This document shows, in pieces, positions 35,801 to 45,100 of a stretch of 64,000 nt of DNA. The DNA is from Patiria pectinifera (taxonomy: Eukaryota > Echinodermata > Asteroidea > Valvatida > Asterinidae): positions 15,452,197 through 15,516,196 of the forward strand of contig CM057149.1 of NCBI GenBank assembly GCA_029964075.1. Direction: 5' to 3'. The notes beneath the pieces are model-generated. The model saw only the letters and a list, made by a program, of their open reading frames with translations. It had not been told where the DNA came from and ran no database searches. Within the stretch, counting starts at the first letter, position 1. Every line of letters starts with the position of its first letter. Made by a program: the position numbers and the translations under genes.

Positions 35801-36735
35801 GTCCATTTCATGGAGACCGTAAGCATAAGCACAGCAAAAGGCACGCTTACTTCAGAGGAAAAATTTGCTGAACTTAGTGACATAACAATAGAAATCTCCA
35901 TGCACGCGCGACCGTTAGCACGTCCACGCCGTGAAATAGCACTTAAAGTTAGCACATTTTTCTGCTATGCTAAACACAACTTTTCTGCTAACTGTTTAGC
36001 AGCACAGTGAAATTGGGCCCTGTTGAAGGGGTTTGATAGATAGGGTGACCTTGAATACTGTTGCAACTTGCGTAGCAGCCATCTTAGATAGAGGGCAATG
36101 CCTTTGATTTGCTGGGATATCCATTATCCACGAGTGAATCTTTTGCGCCTTCATTGTTACTGAACTAAATCCACCATTGCCGGGCACTCACCAGTTCCGA
36201 CCCACTACCTTTACATAATTGGCATTTTTTTCTGCAACCCACAGTGCTATTTTCATGATTTTTTTTTCTCAGTATTTGAAAGAAAAAGCTCTCATAGGCT
36301 TCAAAATCTGATACCCAAAACATAAAAATCCAACCATCCTTTTGTTTTTTTAATTTAGGGTTGCATTTTCTGGGTCACCCTATTTACAATAATCAATTTT
36401 TTTAGATTTTTTTTTTAGATTTATATATTTTCACACCAATCGTGGCCCTGAGGCCTCATTAAAAATGTGATACATGCAATAAACAAAAAAAATACAATTA
36501 ACATTATAGTAAATAATAGTGAGTCTACAGACTTCACAAGTATTTTCAAACCTACATCGTCTTTTATTTCCTCAATGTAATTGTGTGGCACGAAGCCAAC
36601 GTGTCCATGGACGTCCGCTACTTGCCACCAGTGGGGGTCAGCGCTGCCGTCCAGCAGGGTGAACCAATCGCCTTCCTCAAAGCACAACGTGCCTGGCTCG
36701 CTGGAATTGTATCTGTATAACGCCTTGTAGCTCAT
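20649..36735 (-). CDS. NCKIPSD: NCK-interacting protein with SH3 domain (SPIN90), gene span, 10 coding exons
   Basis: Complete: ten exons give 618 codons including TGA, every junction in frame. Residues 1-57 form an SH3 domain ([36 protein letters not shown]). Residues 61-95 match the helical segment after SH3 (DRAIEFVH). Residues 96-185 are Ser/Pro-rich with APPPPIRAS. Residues 186-617 are the C-terminal helical domain, with [53 protein letters not shown] and [11 protein letters not shown], all close to human SPIN90. The family binds Nck, dynamin and N-WASP through SH3 and activates Arp2/3 through the C-terminal domain to seed linear actin filaments. Human SPIN90 is about 100 residues longer, mostly in the proline-rich linker. 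The only ATG in frame at the start is 36733-36735; a GTG lies 15 nt upstream. Introns 3-5 and 9 are rich in transposons. Confidence 0.96.
20935..21306 (-). pseudogene. Non-LTR retrotransposon ORF2 relic (C-terminal end)
   Basis: The minus-strand frame of about 120 codons carries [42 protein letters not shown] and [10 protein letters not shown]. These match the conserved end of LINE ORF2 proteins, after the reverse transcriptase (RRLRLAGHC, GRR...VD, C.LDRD). No catalytic YADD region is nearby, so it is a 5'-truncated dead copy. It lies in NCKIPSD intron 9 in the same orientation as the gene. Confidence 0.82.
22030..22631. mobile_element. hAT-like non-autonomous element with GAGTC subterminal repeats
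   Basis: Ends CAGAGTTG and CAACTCTG are flanked by a 7-bp direct repeat TGTAAAA (22023-22029 and 22632-22638). Each end carries a run of GAGTC pentamers (about 22050-22160 and 22440-22620) in mirrored orientation. The 250-bp centre has no coding content. CAGAG-type ends and a 7-8 bp duplication fit the hAT superfamily. Confidence 0.82.
22640..22850 (+). mobile_element. tRNA-derived SINE, family C
   Basis: Head GTGGCCTAGGGGTTAGGG (box A) and GGGGTTCGAATCC (box B), then a body with TGGACTGACATTCCATC and GCCTGATGAGCCATATTG. A truncated relative is at 50430-50620. It starts directly against the duplication of the hAT-like element. Confidence 0.8.
22875..23047 (-). CDS. NCKIPSD: NCKIPSD exon 9
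   Basis: 173 bp. Acceptor attgtgaccag|TTGAC, donor AAG|GTAGAT. Encodes [39 protein letters not shown] and [18 protein letters not shown]. Confidence 0.95.
23528..23610. repeat. Long palindrome GGGGGTGACCGC / GCGGTCACCCCC
   Basis: Arms 23537-23560 and 23574-23597 match at 23 of 24 positions, with a 13-nt loop. Weaker pairing continues outward (ACCAGG / CCCGGT). It lies in NCKIPSD intron 8, close to exon 9. Confidence 0.85.
24141..24492. mobile_element. TTAA-end element with TCTTTCGCTA inverted repeats
   Basis: Left TTAACTCTTTCGCTA, right TAGCGAAAGAGTTCAA. Inside, GAGCCGCTG..CAGCGGC stem-like words occur three times. No protein. It ends about 100 bp before NCKIPSD exon 8. Confidence 0.75.
24597..24689 (-). 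CDS. NCKIPSD: NCKIPSD exon 8
   Basis: 93 bp, phase 1. Acceptor tgttcaaag|ATCTG, donor GAAG|GTGCAG. Encodes [20 protein letters not shown] then [11 protein letters not shown]. Found by homology and phase; the longest open frame here is in another frame. Confidence 0.92.
25648..26177 (-). mobile_element. TTAA-targeted element, family 2, complete copy
   Basis: Starts TTAAAGGGAAAATAACATTT and ends ...GTACATTCCCTTTAA. It contains the perfect 34-bp palindrome at 25814-25847. Other copies are at 42981-43498 and 63560 to the window end. Confidence 0.82.
25814..25847. repeat. Perfect 34-bp palindrome inside a family 2 element
   Basis: TTTCCAATGGTGGTCGG followed directly by its exact complement, no loop. 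Diverged versions sit at the matching place in the other two copies (near 43331 and 63889). Confidence 0.9.
26339..26467 (-). CDS. NCKIPSD: NCKIPSD exon 7
   Basis: 129 bp, phase 1 at both ends. Acceptor ggaaatctag|ATCAGC, donor ACAG|GTTGGT. Encodes [19 protein letters not shown], then [19 protein letters not shown]. Confidence 0.94.
26570..27010. mobile_element. Degenerate relative of the 62515-63011 element
   Basis: Shares CAACAAATGATTCACTTAGC-type and CTTGATCGCA words with 62797-62835. Its ends are eroded. Confidence 0.4.
27151..27370 (-). CDS. NCKIPSD: NCKIPSD exon 6
   Basis: 220 bp, acceptor cacccctcag|GAGCAC, donor TACG|GTACGC, phase 1. Encodes [34 protein letters not shown] and LPYTHY, nearly the human sequence. 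Confidence 0.95.
27427..27780. repeat. GTGTGATTTTTCTAGGC repeat family, copy 1
   Basis: About four tandem units of GCGTGTGATTTTTCTAG at 27475-27535, then a body with CTGGGACCGAACAATCTGGT. A second copy is at 41350-41640. Confidence 0.65.
27832..27969. repeat. Large inverted repeat with 36-38 nt arms
   Basis: Left arm 27835-27870 and right arm 27929-27966 share GGTCACTAGTGCACGTCTA-type sequence with a small internal insertion. The loop is about 58 nt. It lies in NCKIPSD intron 5. Confidence 0.8.
28382..28946 (+). mobile_element. TTAA-targeted element, family 1, copy B
   Basis: TTAAAGGTACAGTCCATC at the left, GATGGACTGTGGCTTTAA at the right. Internal hairpin near 28740-28790. Copy lies in NCKIPSD intron 5. 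Confidence 0.85.
29242..29275. repeat. Hairpin AAAGTGTGGATTC
   Basis: 13-bp perfect arms around an 8-nt loop. A related 26-nt-arm palindrome is at 29674-29742. Confidence 0.75.
29674..29742. repeat. Palindrome TGTGGATTC...GAATTCAC
   Basis: Arms 29674-29699 and 29717-29742 match with three mismatches; loop is TCGGCACTTCGCACCTC. Each arm is itself partly symmetric. Confidence 0.75.
30178..30264 (-). CDS. NCKIPSD: NCKIPSD exon 5
   Basis: 29 codons, phase 0. Acceptor ctcctttcag|AGTGAC, donor ATG|GTAAGA. Encodes [19 protein letters not shown] then [10 protein letters not shown]. Confidence 0.94.
30310..30545 (+). mobile_element. SINE family B, head missing
   Basis: From TGGCCATGCGTGTTGTGCCC to the GGTTCGTCCCCTTACC end it matches 44793-45087 in opposite orientation. 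It sits about 45 bp upstream of the NCKIPSD exon 5 acceptor. Confidence 0.8.
31033..31487. mobile_element. TTAACCCTAA-end element, family 4, copy 1
   Basis: Left TTAACCCCAACTCTAAC, right GGGAAGATTAGGGCGAA. The body repeats CCTCAATCCTGCAAAA many times. It ends about 21 bp from the NCKIPSD exon 4 donor. Other copies: 50034-50418 and 53655-54085. Confidence 0.75.
31509..31685 (-). CDS. NCKIPSD: NCKIPSD exon 4
   Basis: 59 codons, phase 0 at both ends. Acceptor acaagcag|AATGC, donor TTG|GTAAGT. Encodes [18 protein letters not shown] and [19 protein letters not shown]. It is bracketed closely by two transposons (31033-31487 and 31754-32303). Confidence 0.95.
31754..32303 (+). mobile_element. TTAA-targeted element, family 1, copy C
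   Basis: Left TTACAGGTACAGTCCATC (TTAA mutated), right GATGGACTGTAGCTTTAA. Internal hairpin ACGATGCATTTTAAGACGC. It lies about 68 bp upstream of the NCKIPSD exon 4 acceptor. Confidence 0.82.
32926..33296. mobile_element. CAGGGTTCGA inverted-repeat element
   Basis: Starts CAGGGTTCGACCTTA and ends TAATTTCGAACCCTG. CTAGCCCGC words repeat near both ends. No protein. Target duplication is not clear. Confidence 0.75.
33602..34164 (+). mobile_element. TTAA-targeted element, family 1, copy D
   Basis: Left TTAAAGGCATAGTCCATC, right GATGGACTCTGGCTTAA. It ends 18 bp into NCKIPSD intron 3, so the first bases of the intron lead straight into the transposon. Confidence 0.85.
34183..34672 (-). CDS. NCKIPSD: NCKIPSD exon 3 (proline-rich linker and start of C-terminal domain)
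   Basis: 490 bp, acceptor tatcaag|GAAGC, donor GCA|GTAAGT. Encodes [12 protein letters not shown], a basic/Ser/Pro stretch with [10 protein letters not shown], then [20 protein letters not shown], which starts the conserved C-terminal domain. Read-through past the donor stays open for about 50 codons into the neighbouring TTAA element. Confidence 0.92.
35207..35445 (+). repeat. Repeat family F, copy 1
   Basis: Shares GAGAACAACAGAT, TATGGGAGAGTG and AGGGACAAAGGGAAACACAA with 63170-63375 in the same orientation and spacing. It ends about 10 bp from NCKIPSD exon 2. Confidence 0.75.
35455..35561 (-). CDS. NCKIPSD: NCKIPSD exon 2
   Basis: Residues 61-95 plus two bases. Acceptor ttgcaaaccag|AAACTAG, donor ACTACA|GTGAGT, phase 2. 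Encodes [19 protein letters not shown], then [12 protein letters not shown], matching the segment after SH3 in human SPIN90. Confidence 0.92.
35747..36020. mobile_element. GGGCCCAATTTCAC inverted-repeat element
   Basis: Perfect 14-bp terminal inverted repeats GGGCCCAATTTCAC (35747-35760 and 36007-36020), with more pairing inside (GCTGCTAA / TTAGCAGC). The body is 274 bp and rich in TTAGCA and TGCTAA words. No protein. Confidence 0.85.
36040..36383. mobile_element. TA-GGGTGACC inverted-repeat element
   Basis: Perfect 11-bp ends ATAGGGTGACC and GGTCACCCTAT, consistent with a TA target. The right half matches the right half of 9680-10317. Confidence 0.7.
36556..36735 (-). CDS. NCKIPSD: NCKIPSD exon 1 (SH3 domain)
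   Basis: Residues 1-60. Starts ATG at 36735; ends KDD at donor GAT|GTAGGT, phase 0. ALYRY, the acidic E-E-G-D of the RT loop, WW and PHNY of SH3 domains are all visible. Confidence 0.94.
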
Positions 36736-37042
36736 GGTTGGTCTGTGCACGGACTCACTGACACCGAGTCATTTTACACTGGAAAGGAAAAACGCAAGAG
36801 GGTGAGCGCCAGATCTTTGACATTTCATGGATCTGTTGCCCTACATGATGACTTAAGTTAGGGGCCGTGACCATTCAGCCCCGGTATGAAAAGGGCCCCC
36901 TCGTCCCCTCCCAAGAAGTCCTCTCGTACCGTCCCAGCTACCGGCCCAGGAGCTGGTCCTGTTGCTAATCAGAAACTCCTCTATCCTGGGGTCTAATATG
37001 TATAAAAAAGATTGTGGATATTTTGCCGGAGGTAATGACGGC

Positions 37043-37071
37043 AAACTAACGTTTACTAAAGGTTTGCCAGC
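37043..37071. repeat. GGCAAAC...GTTTGCC hairpin, copy 1
   Basis: 29 nt identical to 37508-37536: 7-bp arms GGCAAAC and GTTTGCC around the 15-nt TAACGTTTACTAAAG. Flanked by TTTTGCCGG and CGGCAATCC. About 310 bp upstream of the NCKIPSD ATG. Confidence 0.8.
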
Positions 37072-37149
37072 GGCAATCCACATCAACAGAGGGCGCTGTA
37101 CTCTTTAAGATAGGGCTGAATTATAAGATGTATTAAATTCCCTTCGAAA

Positions 37150-37232
37150 GTTGAGCAGCACGTTCGGTGTAGTGGTTAAGCAGAAGGTCTAGTGAGTGGG
37201 ATGACTCGAGTTCGAATCCGATCGCCGCCACA
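37150..37232 (+). repeat. tRNA-like SINE head
   Basis: GTTCGGTGTAGTGGTTAAGC (box A) and GAGTTCGAATCC (box B) 40-50 nt apart. No convincing cloverleaf; treated as a SINE head. Confidence 0.5.
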
Positions 37233-37507
37233 TTTTTAAGTTTATTTTTCCCATCCCCAAATATTCTTCTTTTATTATTTTAATATGTCTCAAACATTTT
37301 ATTGCAAAGTATTACATTTTCTTCTTCAGATTTGTGGCTCTGGAGGATTTTTTTGAAAGGGAAATAAAGTCCGAAATTATAAAATGGTCTGAATCCCATC
37401 TTGTGAATTCGAGGTTACAACGATAATATTGGCATGGAGCCAGACTAAAATTTGTCAGCGGAAAATGTTCAAGTACAAACAGTAACTGCGCATGTTCAGT
37501 GCATATC

Positions 37508-37536
37508 CGGCAAACTAACGTTTACTAAAGGTTTGC
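37508..37536. repeat. GGCAAAC...GTTTGCC hairpin, copy 2
   Basis: Identical 29 nt to copy 1, but the flanking sequence (GTCTCCGGCAATATATCC) is the reverse complement of the flank of copy 1. Confidence 0.8.
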
Positions 37537-39570
37537 CGTCTCCGGCAATATATCCACTGCCTCTAAAAAAAACTAAAATTCTTAACGAAATAGGTAAAAT
37601 GTCGATGAATGGGCGTAACCCATATCGCCTGACCCCGCCCATTAATAATAGTATTTTTCCAAGCTTAAAACAATATAACTTAGCAAATATATTTTTTAAA
37701 ATTAACGCATTGGGGAAATGATCTCACTTCTTTGTCACATTTAATTCAACTTACTATGCAAAGTTCAGAAAGATTTCCTCTCGTGAGTTACCGTGTACGT
37801 GACCAACGACATGAACGAACAAGCGCAAGTGAGCCCTCTCGTGGTTGATAAGGAATTAAGATTCTACGGAGCTCCTAAACCGACAATTAAATATATATAT
37901 TCAATAATATAATTCTCTGGTGCGCACGAATAATGCGCACACACGAAAAAAATTACTTTGTTCGCTAGCTAGTTTTTTTTTTCTCGAGAAAAACAAAGGT
38001 TACTCGCTTTTAAATGAGACATCGAACGAAAACAAATCAGCTTTTTTTTTTTAGTTTAGCCGTCCCTATGTGGATCCTCAGTTTAATTATGGGTCATTCC
38101 CATATATCAGTACTAAATGTCAATTCTTCACAATACTTTTTAAAATACTCAAACTCTCACAGATGTATTTACAAGCTCTACAGAGAAATGATGGTCAACG
38201 TACGTGGTTTCTCTCATTTTCCTTTCAAATTTTGGTTGGTTGACCGATGACTTTTGAGAAATTCTCACATACATGTAAAGAAGACCACCCCTAAAACGAA
38301 TGATAACAACCAATCACTGGTTGAAATAACCAAAAATTGATTAATATGTGTCCAACCAATCGGTTTTGTTGTATGGACAGATTTTAACCAATATTGGTTA
38401 TTTTAACTTATCTGTTTTTAGAGAGTAGCCATTTTGAAAAAGGATCTCTCCACAACATGGCTAAATAGCGCCACTTTCGGACCCAATTGCATCCGAAATG
38501 CTCATCAGAGCTCAAGTCCAGGCCAAAGGCGCAGTGCCATCAATTCCTCAATTTCCTGCTTTCAGAACTCTCTAATACATGTAATTATCATTTGAGTGTA
38601 TAACTTTGTTCATGAGTCCGACGGACGGACACTTGGCCTACAGTTACTGGGCCGTTGTACCCGTATGGGAAGATCGGACTTCGACAGTCCGCTGAAAAAA
38701 GTGCGAGAGGTACCATAATTAAAGTGCCAATATAATTATGTAAGAGCGTTACACGTGCGCGTGTCGGTCCTCGGGGGTAGAACACGTACACACAATGTAT
38801 GTACATACAGTGTGCACGCATTGTTGTTCATACGGCAATGAAGTGGAATGCGTACCTTGCCATGCTTCTGGAAAGATGTAAACTTAGTGATTTGTCTGAT
38901 TTTAAAACTTATTTGGTACCCGGACCGACTTAAGGTAATTCCGACTTGAGTCAAAACTAACGCACACCCTGTCTCCGTAAAATAATATTAAAAAATAATA
39001 AGGGGGGGGGGGGCACCATCTTGCGATTATGTTGGCGCTGTTCAAAACATCAATCATGGTCAGTGTCTGACAAAAGGTGGCGCCGCTATTTATTTCCACA
39101 TGACATTAAATTAGACAGCTAGCCAATCGAGAAAAAATGTGGATGGAATGTAAACAGGAATCGTGTAAAATAGGCAACTTATGTTCAACCCGATAAATAG
39201 TAACTCATACAAAAAATGTATAGGGCTGTACTTTTATCCACTTGCCAAATTTCTAGTTGGGGGCGGGGCGGAGGCAAGCTGTATAGATCCAAATAAATAT
39301 CTGGCTGAACGGACGGTGGTTATCACATATTTACAAATAACCACGCCCTGACCATCTGATATTGTAGTTTTATGCGACCCCGACCGCGGTGCGCCAGCCA
39401 ATCGGGGTGGTCTTTAGAGATTGTGACGGCATCATTTGATCAGAAATGTAGACTAATTGCTCAATTTTGTGTCATTTTTTTTGTAAAAGAAGAACTGGTT
39501 ACGGAAGAGCCGATAGAAGCGGTTAATCTTATTTGAATAACTAATTGCCGAATCTGCTTGCGAAAATATC

Positions 39571-39900
39571 TTGGCTGTGCAAGGGCCGGATATATTCACA
39601 AGATGTAATTCGAGAACTTATTGTTGTATTGGTTATATTGGCAGAAGCAGAAGTCGTATTCTGCTTTACGAGGGAAATTGCAGACGTTTTTTTTCCACCT
39701 TGAAGGCTTGCGTACTGGTCTTTGTTATGCTGAGCGAGTATACCCACGACGTGGGCTGTACTGCAGTGGGGCTAATATTATCGGAAAACCATCGTCAACT
39801 ACAATGCCTTCTACTGGCCTCCATAGCCATTCCGCTGTTTCTTGTTTCGGCTGTATTTGCAATTTGGCGCCCCAAGGCTTGTAACGAATGCGGATCCTAA
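39571..39900 (+). other. Weak open frame, 109 codons, two hydrophobic stretches
   Basis: Starts ATG and ends at a stop. Hydrophobic segments ACVLVFVML and LLLASIAIPLFLVSAVFAIW could be membrane spans. No family recognised, no splice or promoter support, and a second frame of 87 codons overlaps. It may be chance or a repeat. Confidence 0.15.
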
Positions 39901-41349
39901 GTGTAAACTTCATGCTAGTCACTCCACGTTAACTTAATTGCAAAGTCGCTGCTTATTATAATGGTGAACGGTCCCCTAGGGCGAGTGTGACGCCGCATTC
40001 CACTCGACTTTCATCACAATGCTGTTGCGGCCAAACCTCTTTATAACTTTTGACAAACTTGAAATTCTGATACTGGTACTTTTATCTACATAATGCTTAC
40101 TATACATACTGTTGAACATTTGTTGAGTGTCATAGTGAAATCGAGCCCGAAATTCACGGTGGCGTCCGGAAAATTGGGCACACACACAAAATCGGCCGAG
40201 TGTTCCGCGATCCGGAACCTGGCGCACTTGAAAAAATCTCGGAAAATCAGAGGGTTAGCATTTAGGGATTTCTTTAAAGTTGACAAATTCTGATGAACCA
40301 TTATTACTCCACCCACATACCCACAAGAAGTTAATCAAAAATTACTTTCTTATATTCGGGTGCATTTAAAAAAAAAAGGAAAAAAAAAAGCATTACAAAA
40401 TAAATTGCTCTGTAATGTAACGGGTAGACTTAAGATTTTATTTATGAACGGGAATGTTTGGAGATTGATGAAATTTCACTCACTATTAAATTTGTGGTTA
40501 AACTTTTATTCAAAGCAGAGGCGAAAAATCAAAGTGCGCCGGCCACTTTATAAGGGGCTACGCCCTCCATGATTTGGGCGGTGGTTTGTAGTCTAAATAT
40601 GCGGCGAACTTTCGGAAGTACGTGTACTACATTGCAAAAGGACTTGTAAAAGTTTAATTCAGAACGGGCGAGGTTCTCAATTTGTTGGGATTCCTATTTG
40701 GGTTTCCCCCTTGCATAACAGGCAACACAAAGGACGTGCATCGTTTACGAGATGGAAAAGTTATAGTGTTTCAATTCGTGGCCGAAAATTATGACCTTTC
40801 GTTTACGTAAATCGCCGCCCATCAAAAAGAAGTGTGTCGGAGATGACTGAAATTCATGTGACTGCGTGAGACAGCACATCTCAGGCTTCTGTTTCTGGTG
40901 AGTTAGGAAGATGGGAAGTCTGTATTTTACGTCGAAATTATATTTTCGAATTGAAAGTGAAATTGAATTCAATTTGGCTAAAGTAATTTACTCAGTGATG
41001 TCACTAGCACTGCGAATGCAGAATGTAAGCCTGTGTTATGTTTTTGTTAATACTAGGCATGGACAAAACAACTGTAAATATTTAGTTACCTCAAGTGCAT
41101 GGCGTTTGTGAAGTTTAGGACACTTTTTTTGTGTTAAATTAGGCCTACATGGATCTGCTAAATGTTCAGATTTAATAAAATAAAATCCAATTCCAAGTTT
41201 GTTTATGACTTTGTTCATGTTTGTTTATGTAGTTGTAAAACAAAATGTTTTAATCAAATTAGAATCGAGATTTTTTATATTAAAAAAAAAAAAAAATTGT
41301 CTACCTAAAGCTGACTTCTCTCAATGTAATGACACCTTTTTCAGTCCTT

Positions 41350-41640
41350 CTGCTTTGAAAATCACAGTCGTGTTGAAAAACATGAAAAAGGCACGTGGTG
41401 TGATTTTTCTAGGCGTGTGATTCTAGGCCTATGCTCCAAGAGTCTGGGACTGAACAATCTGGTATTTACATACATGATGCATCACATGTACATTGTATTA
41501 TAGGCCTATTAATCTTGGTCATGTTGGTTTACAATAAATCTGTTTTCTCTGCCCCAGCTCAACTTGCTTGAAATGCAGTTGTACTTAGAAATGTACAATA
41601 CTTTCTTTTACTTATTTTAAAATTCAAAAGGCGTACAATG
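41350..41640. repeat. GTGTGATTTTTCTAGGC repeat family, copy 2
   Basis: Shares GTGTGATTTTTCTAGGCGTG and GGGACTGAACAATCTGGTAT with 27427-27780. Confidence 0.65.
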
Positions 41641-42035
41641 TACTTACCAAACTTATTTTAGGTCAAGTAAAAAAAAAAGTTTCTCAAACATGTCAAACGG
41701 GAGTTTTGCAAAACAAAATGGAGGAATCTGCCTTTTTTGCTTTCAAGATGGCAGCTGTCCCAAGACAGACTCTTCTTTTTCTCGACTCTTTTGCCTTTTA
41801 AGTATAGAAAACAATGAGGGGGCCAGGGAAAAAAAAGAAGCAGGCGGGATGACTATACATGTACATGTAGAGTGTGTAATTGGTATAAATTTGTTCTTGG
41901 CATTACTGGCCCTATTTCCTCCTCAGCATCCCTTCCTTGACCTCCCAGCTTTAGGGCCTACGTCTTGAATAGCTCCTTGCATCTTTCCCCAGAACGAACT
42001 CCAAAAAAGGGAAGATTCACCCCCCCCCCCCCAAG

Positions 42036-42192
42036 ATGGACTCCGATGTGCTCCTCAGTGATGACAATGACTCCTCCAACATTAATGATTTCCTACCAGA
42101 AGGCATCGGTAGTGATGCCTCCTTCTCCTCCCCCTCGGCATCAAGTAGTCTGCCTGACTGCAATTTGGATGACAGCAACTCCACCCCAGAAG
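42036..42192 (+). CDS. RAD54L2: RAD54L2 exon 1
   Basis: Residues 1-52. ATG at 42036 follows a C tract; [18 protein letters not shown] is acidic and Ser-rich. Donor GAAG|GTATGT, phase 1. Start chosen because it joins the acidic exon 2 in frame; an upstream exon is possible. Confidence 0.8.
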
Positions 42193-45100
42193 GTATGTAC
42201 ATCCTACATTGTACATCCACATGTACATTATATAGCTTTTCCCGGCCAATTTCCTAAAATGTTCATTCCGTTCTGAAAATTGGTCTTTCATTTTCGTCTC
42301 AATTTGAGAAGCGCTCTGAACACACGTTTCTTTTCAGGGGTGTGATATCCGCTTTAAAGCTGATTTCATTTTTTTTTTTTGGATTTCAGCTTTTTTCCCC
42401 TCACTTGCTGTGTACAAAAGTATTTAAGAGATTTCCCAAAGTTCCGCATTAATTTGCTTCTGCCACTGCACATGCTATGTATGGCTATGTATGATGGGGT
42501 GATTGTCCTCCAAACCAAAATTGGTATATTTTTACTTCTTTTATTTTTTTTTTCTCCTACTTTTCCTGTGCTTGAAAGTCGATAGCGGTCAAATATATTC
42601 ATGTATCTCTCCCTGCAATTTGTCAGACTTGCCAGACGATGATGACGACCGGATGTCATCGGACAGTGGCAGCGATGACAAAGATGACGATGGCGATGAC
42701 AATGCCATGGATGACAATGATACAAATGGCATGACCCAAGGCCCTTCCACTGATCCCAGCAGTACTCCAGTGGACCCCGGTGCCGAGGCAGACGCAAACC
42801 TGACCCTGTCTTTCCTGAGTGTTCCGGACGACATGAAGGTTCGTACGCCACCTTTACCCCTCCCTCCTGCTGTCTGAACAGTCACAACGGGCAAAAATAT
42901 CATCTTCCCTTCCATGATTTTATACAAAGGATGGTCACCAACAGTGGGATCCCATTTCTGGTATGCACTTTGACTGTTGTTTAAAGGGAATGTACAACAT
43001 TTGCTTTTGCTGCAATTTTCAGAAATAAATGGATTTGGAGGGTTAGTATGTTCTATAGAAAATAATTGTTAAAATGACTTGTTTCATGTTTTGGGCTTGT
43101 ACATGTTGGAAAAACCAAGAAAACCAATCATGTTCTTGTAAACTGGTTCCCGGACCCCACTTAAGATGAAACAGAGCAATTTATAGACTTTGGAGAATTG
43201 TAAGGTCCGAGAATCAGTCTAGCAGGCTTGTACCCCTTCACGTGTGTGTAATCAATTGCAAAGAAAATGTGGAATAACTAAATGAACAATAAGGAGCAGT
43301 GTTTGAAAAAAAAAGCCAGGTTTCTCCAACACTGGTTGGCTGACCAGCGTTGGAAAAATACCATTTTTTCTTGAAAATGACAGCACACCAGGAGCCATGA
43401 TTTTACAGGATGCTTTAGACTGTCATCCAGTAAGGTATTTCGTGATCATTTGATCATTTCGTGTTGTGATGTTTGCAATTGTTGTATATTCCCTTCAAGT
43501 CAAGTTCCAACAGCAAGTTGCTGGTGGGTACAGCTTGAAAATGCACATTTGTGTTCCCTTCAACCAATTTTTGTTTTGCCATTTTCAAGGGTATTTTGGT
43601 GCCTTTTGGGGATTTTTGGCTAATGGAAATTTCCATATTCTTGAGAAAAAGTGAGATGTAATTTCAGGCAGAAATCTCAGTGTGACAGCTAAATCAGCAC
43701 CAAACGTTGCCAGAACTTTCGATATATTGCGGTCATGAATTTTCTTGGGTGATTTGTTTTTGTGTCAGGACATGGCAGTAAGTCAATTTTCAAATTTCAA
43801 TAAGCAAATGTTTGGGCTCACAATTTATACAGAAAACCCCTTATCTGATCAGTGCCTTCCTGAAATAAGATTGCAGTAACAGCCCCCTTAGTTGTTTGGA
43901 AAAGCATAGAAATATTATTAAGGGAATAAATGTGTGTTTAGGAGGTATTATAACACTCTGTTTAAGACCAGTGGGAGTCTTACGAAACACCCCTCTGACT
44001 ATAATATGGAATGCCCCTTCACAACTCGTTACCTTATAAGGACATTGGCGTGCGCATCGCACGTACTGCACGATGTCGCGCAAAACGCAGCTGGGCTGGT
44101 GAAGTGTGAATTTCGGACCATGAATTACTGATTCACTGGTAGTATTGCGCATGCATACGTGGGGAATGTGAACGTTCAACTAATGAAACGTTAAAAGGCA
44201 CCGGGTTTATTGCATCGAGTTACTCTACGAATTGTAGTGGCCTGTAGCAAAACTCCATAATCTCTGATTTCACATGATATATAAATAGACCAAATTGCAT
44301 TTTTCTTCCTCTTTAGCCAAGCGGCTCGCAACCGAAGGGGAAACGGAAAAGTGCGCCCAGGGCCAAGAGTAAAGCCCTCGCAGGTCCGAAGAAGAAACGA
44401 CGGAAGAAAGGGCAGAATGAAGACGAGGAAGAGAGCAATGGCGGAGACGAGGCGGAAGGCGTGGAAGTGAAAAAGAAGAAGAAAAACAAACCACCGCAAA
44501 GGAGGAGGAACATTAAGTAAGTCGGCTGTGGGGTGTTGAGATTTTTTGCCTGCTTCGGCCTCCCCTGCCATTTTCATGAAACAGTGCGTAACTTATGATG
44601 TGAGTACATGTAGGATTCGTGTTACAAACATCAACATGTTGCACACAGCTGCGATTGTCATTCCCAAAACTTGGCACGGCTGTGGCAGTGTTTTAGATAT
44701 TTCACAGCTGTGGCAGTGTTTTAAATATTTCATTTTAAACCTCTTGATGAGGATGTTCACAGCTTAGGCTAGGGTTTATTGTTCTTATAAAAACGGTAAA
44801 GGGGACGAACCTGTGTTCACAGGAGCGGAGTGCCCATCTCTCTTTCGAAGCGATTGGACCAGACTCAATGTAATGTTGCTGCTGTGGCGGGATCGCCACA
44901 CCTCCTCCACAGCGAGTCTGTTACCTTCCCAGCATTGAATAATGCCGGTACCCATATAAAACCTGGGTTGAGAGGTAATTCAGGTAAAGTGCCTTACTCA
45001 AGGGCACAACACGCATGGCCACGGCGGGGCTCGAATCCACAACCTCACGATCACAGGGCCTGTGCTCTACTGCGAAATTGTTGCACATTTCATCATGTTA

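Larger units (their letters stand above)
36736..42035. other. Head-to-head intergenic region NCKIPSD / RAD54L2
   Basis: The two genes diverge from here; their promoters must lie in this 5.3 kb, but no TATA box or initiator was assignable. It contains two copies of a GGCAAAC hairpin, a tRNA-like head and a weak 109-codon open frame. No other gene is supported. Confidence 0.6.

Noticed and set aside
36736-36750. Longer NCKIPSD start reading HRPT before MSYK
   Set aside because: The upstream codon is GTG, not ATG; the ATG at 36735 starts right at the SH3 domain.
42366-42851. 161-codon minus frame
   Set aside because: Antisense shadow of the Asp-rich RAD54L2 exon 2 (GAT/GAC repeats read backwards).
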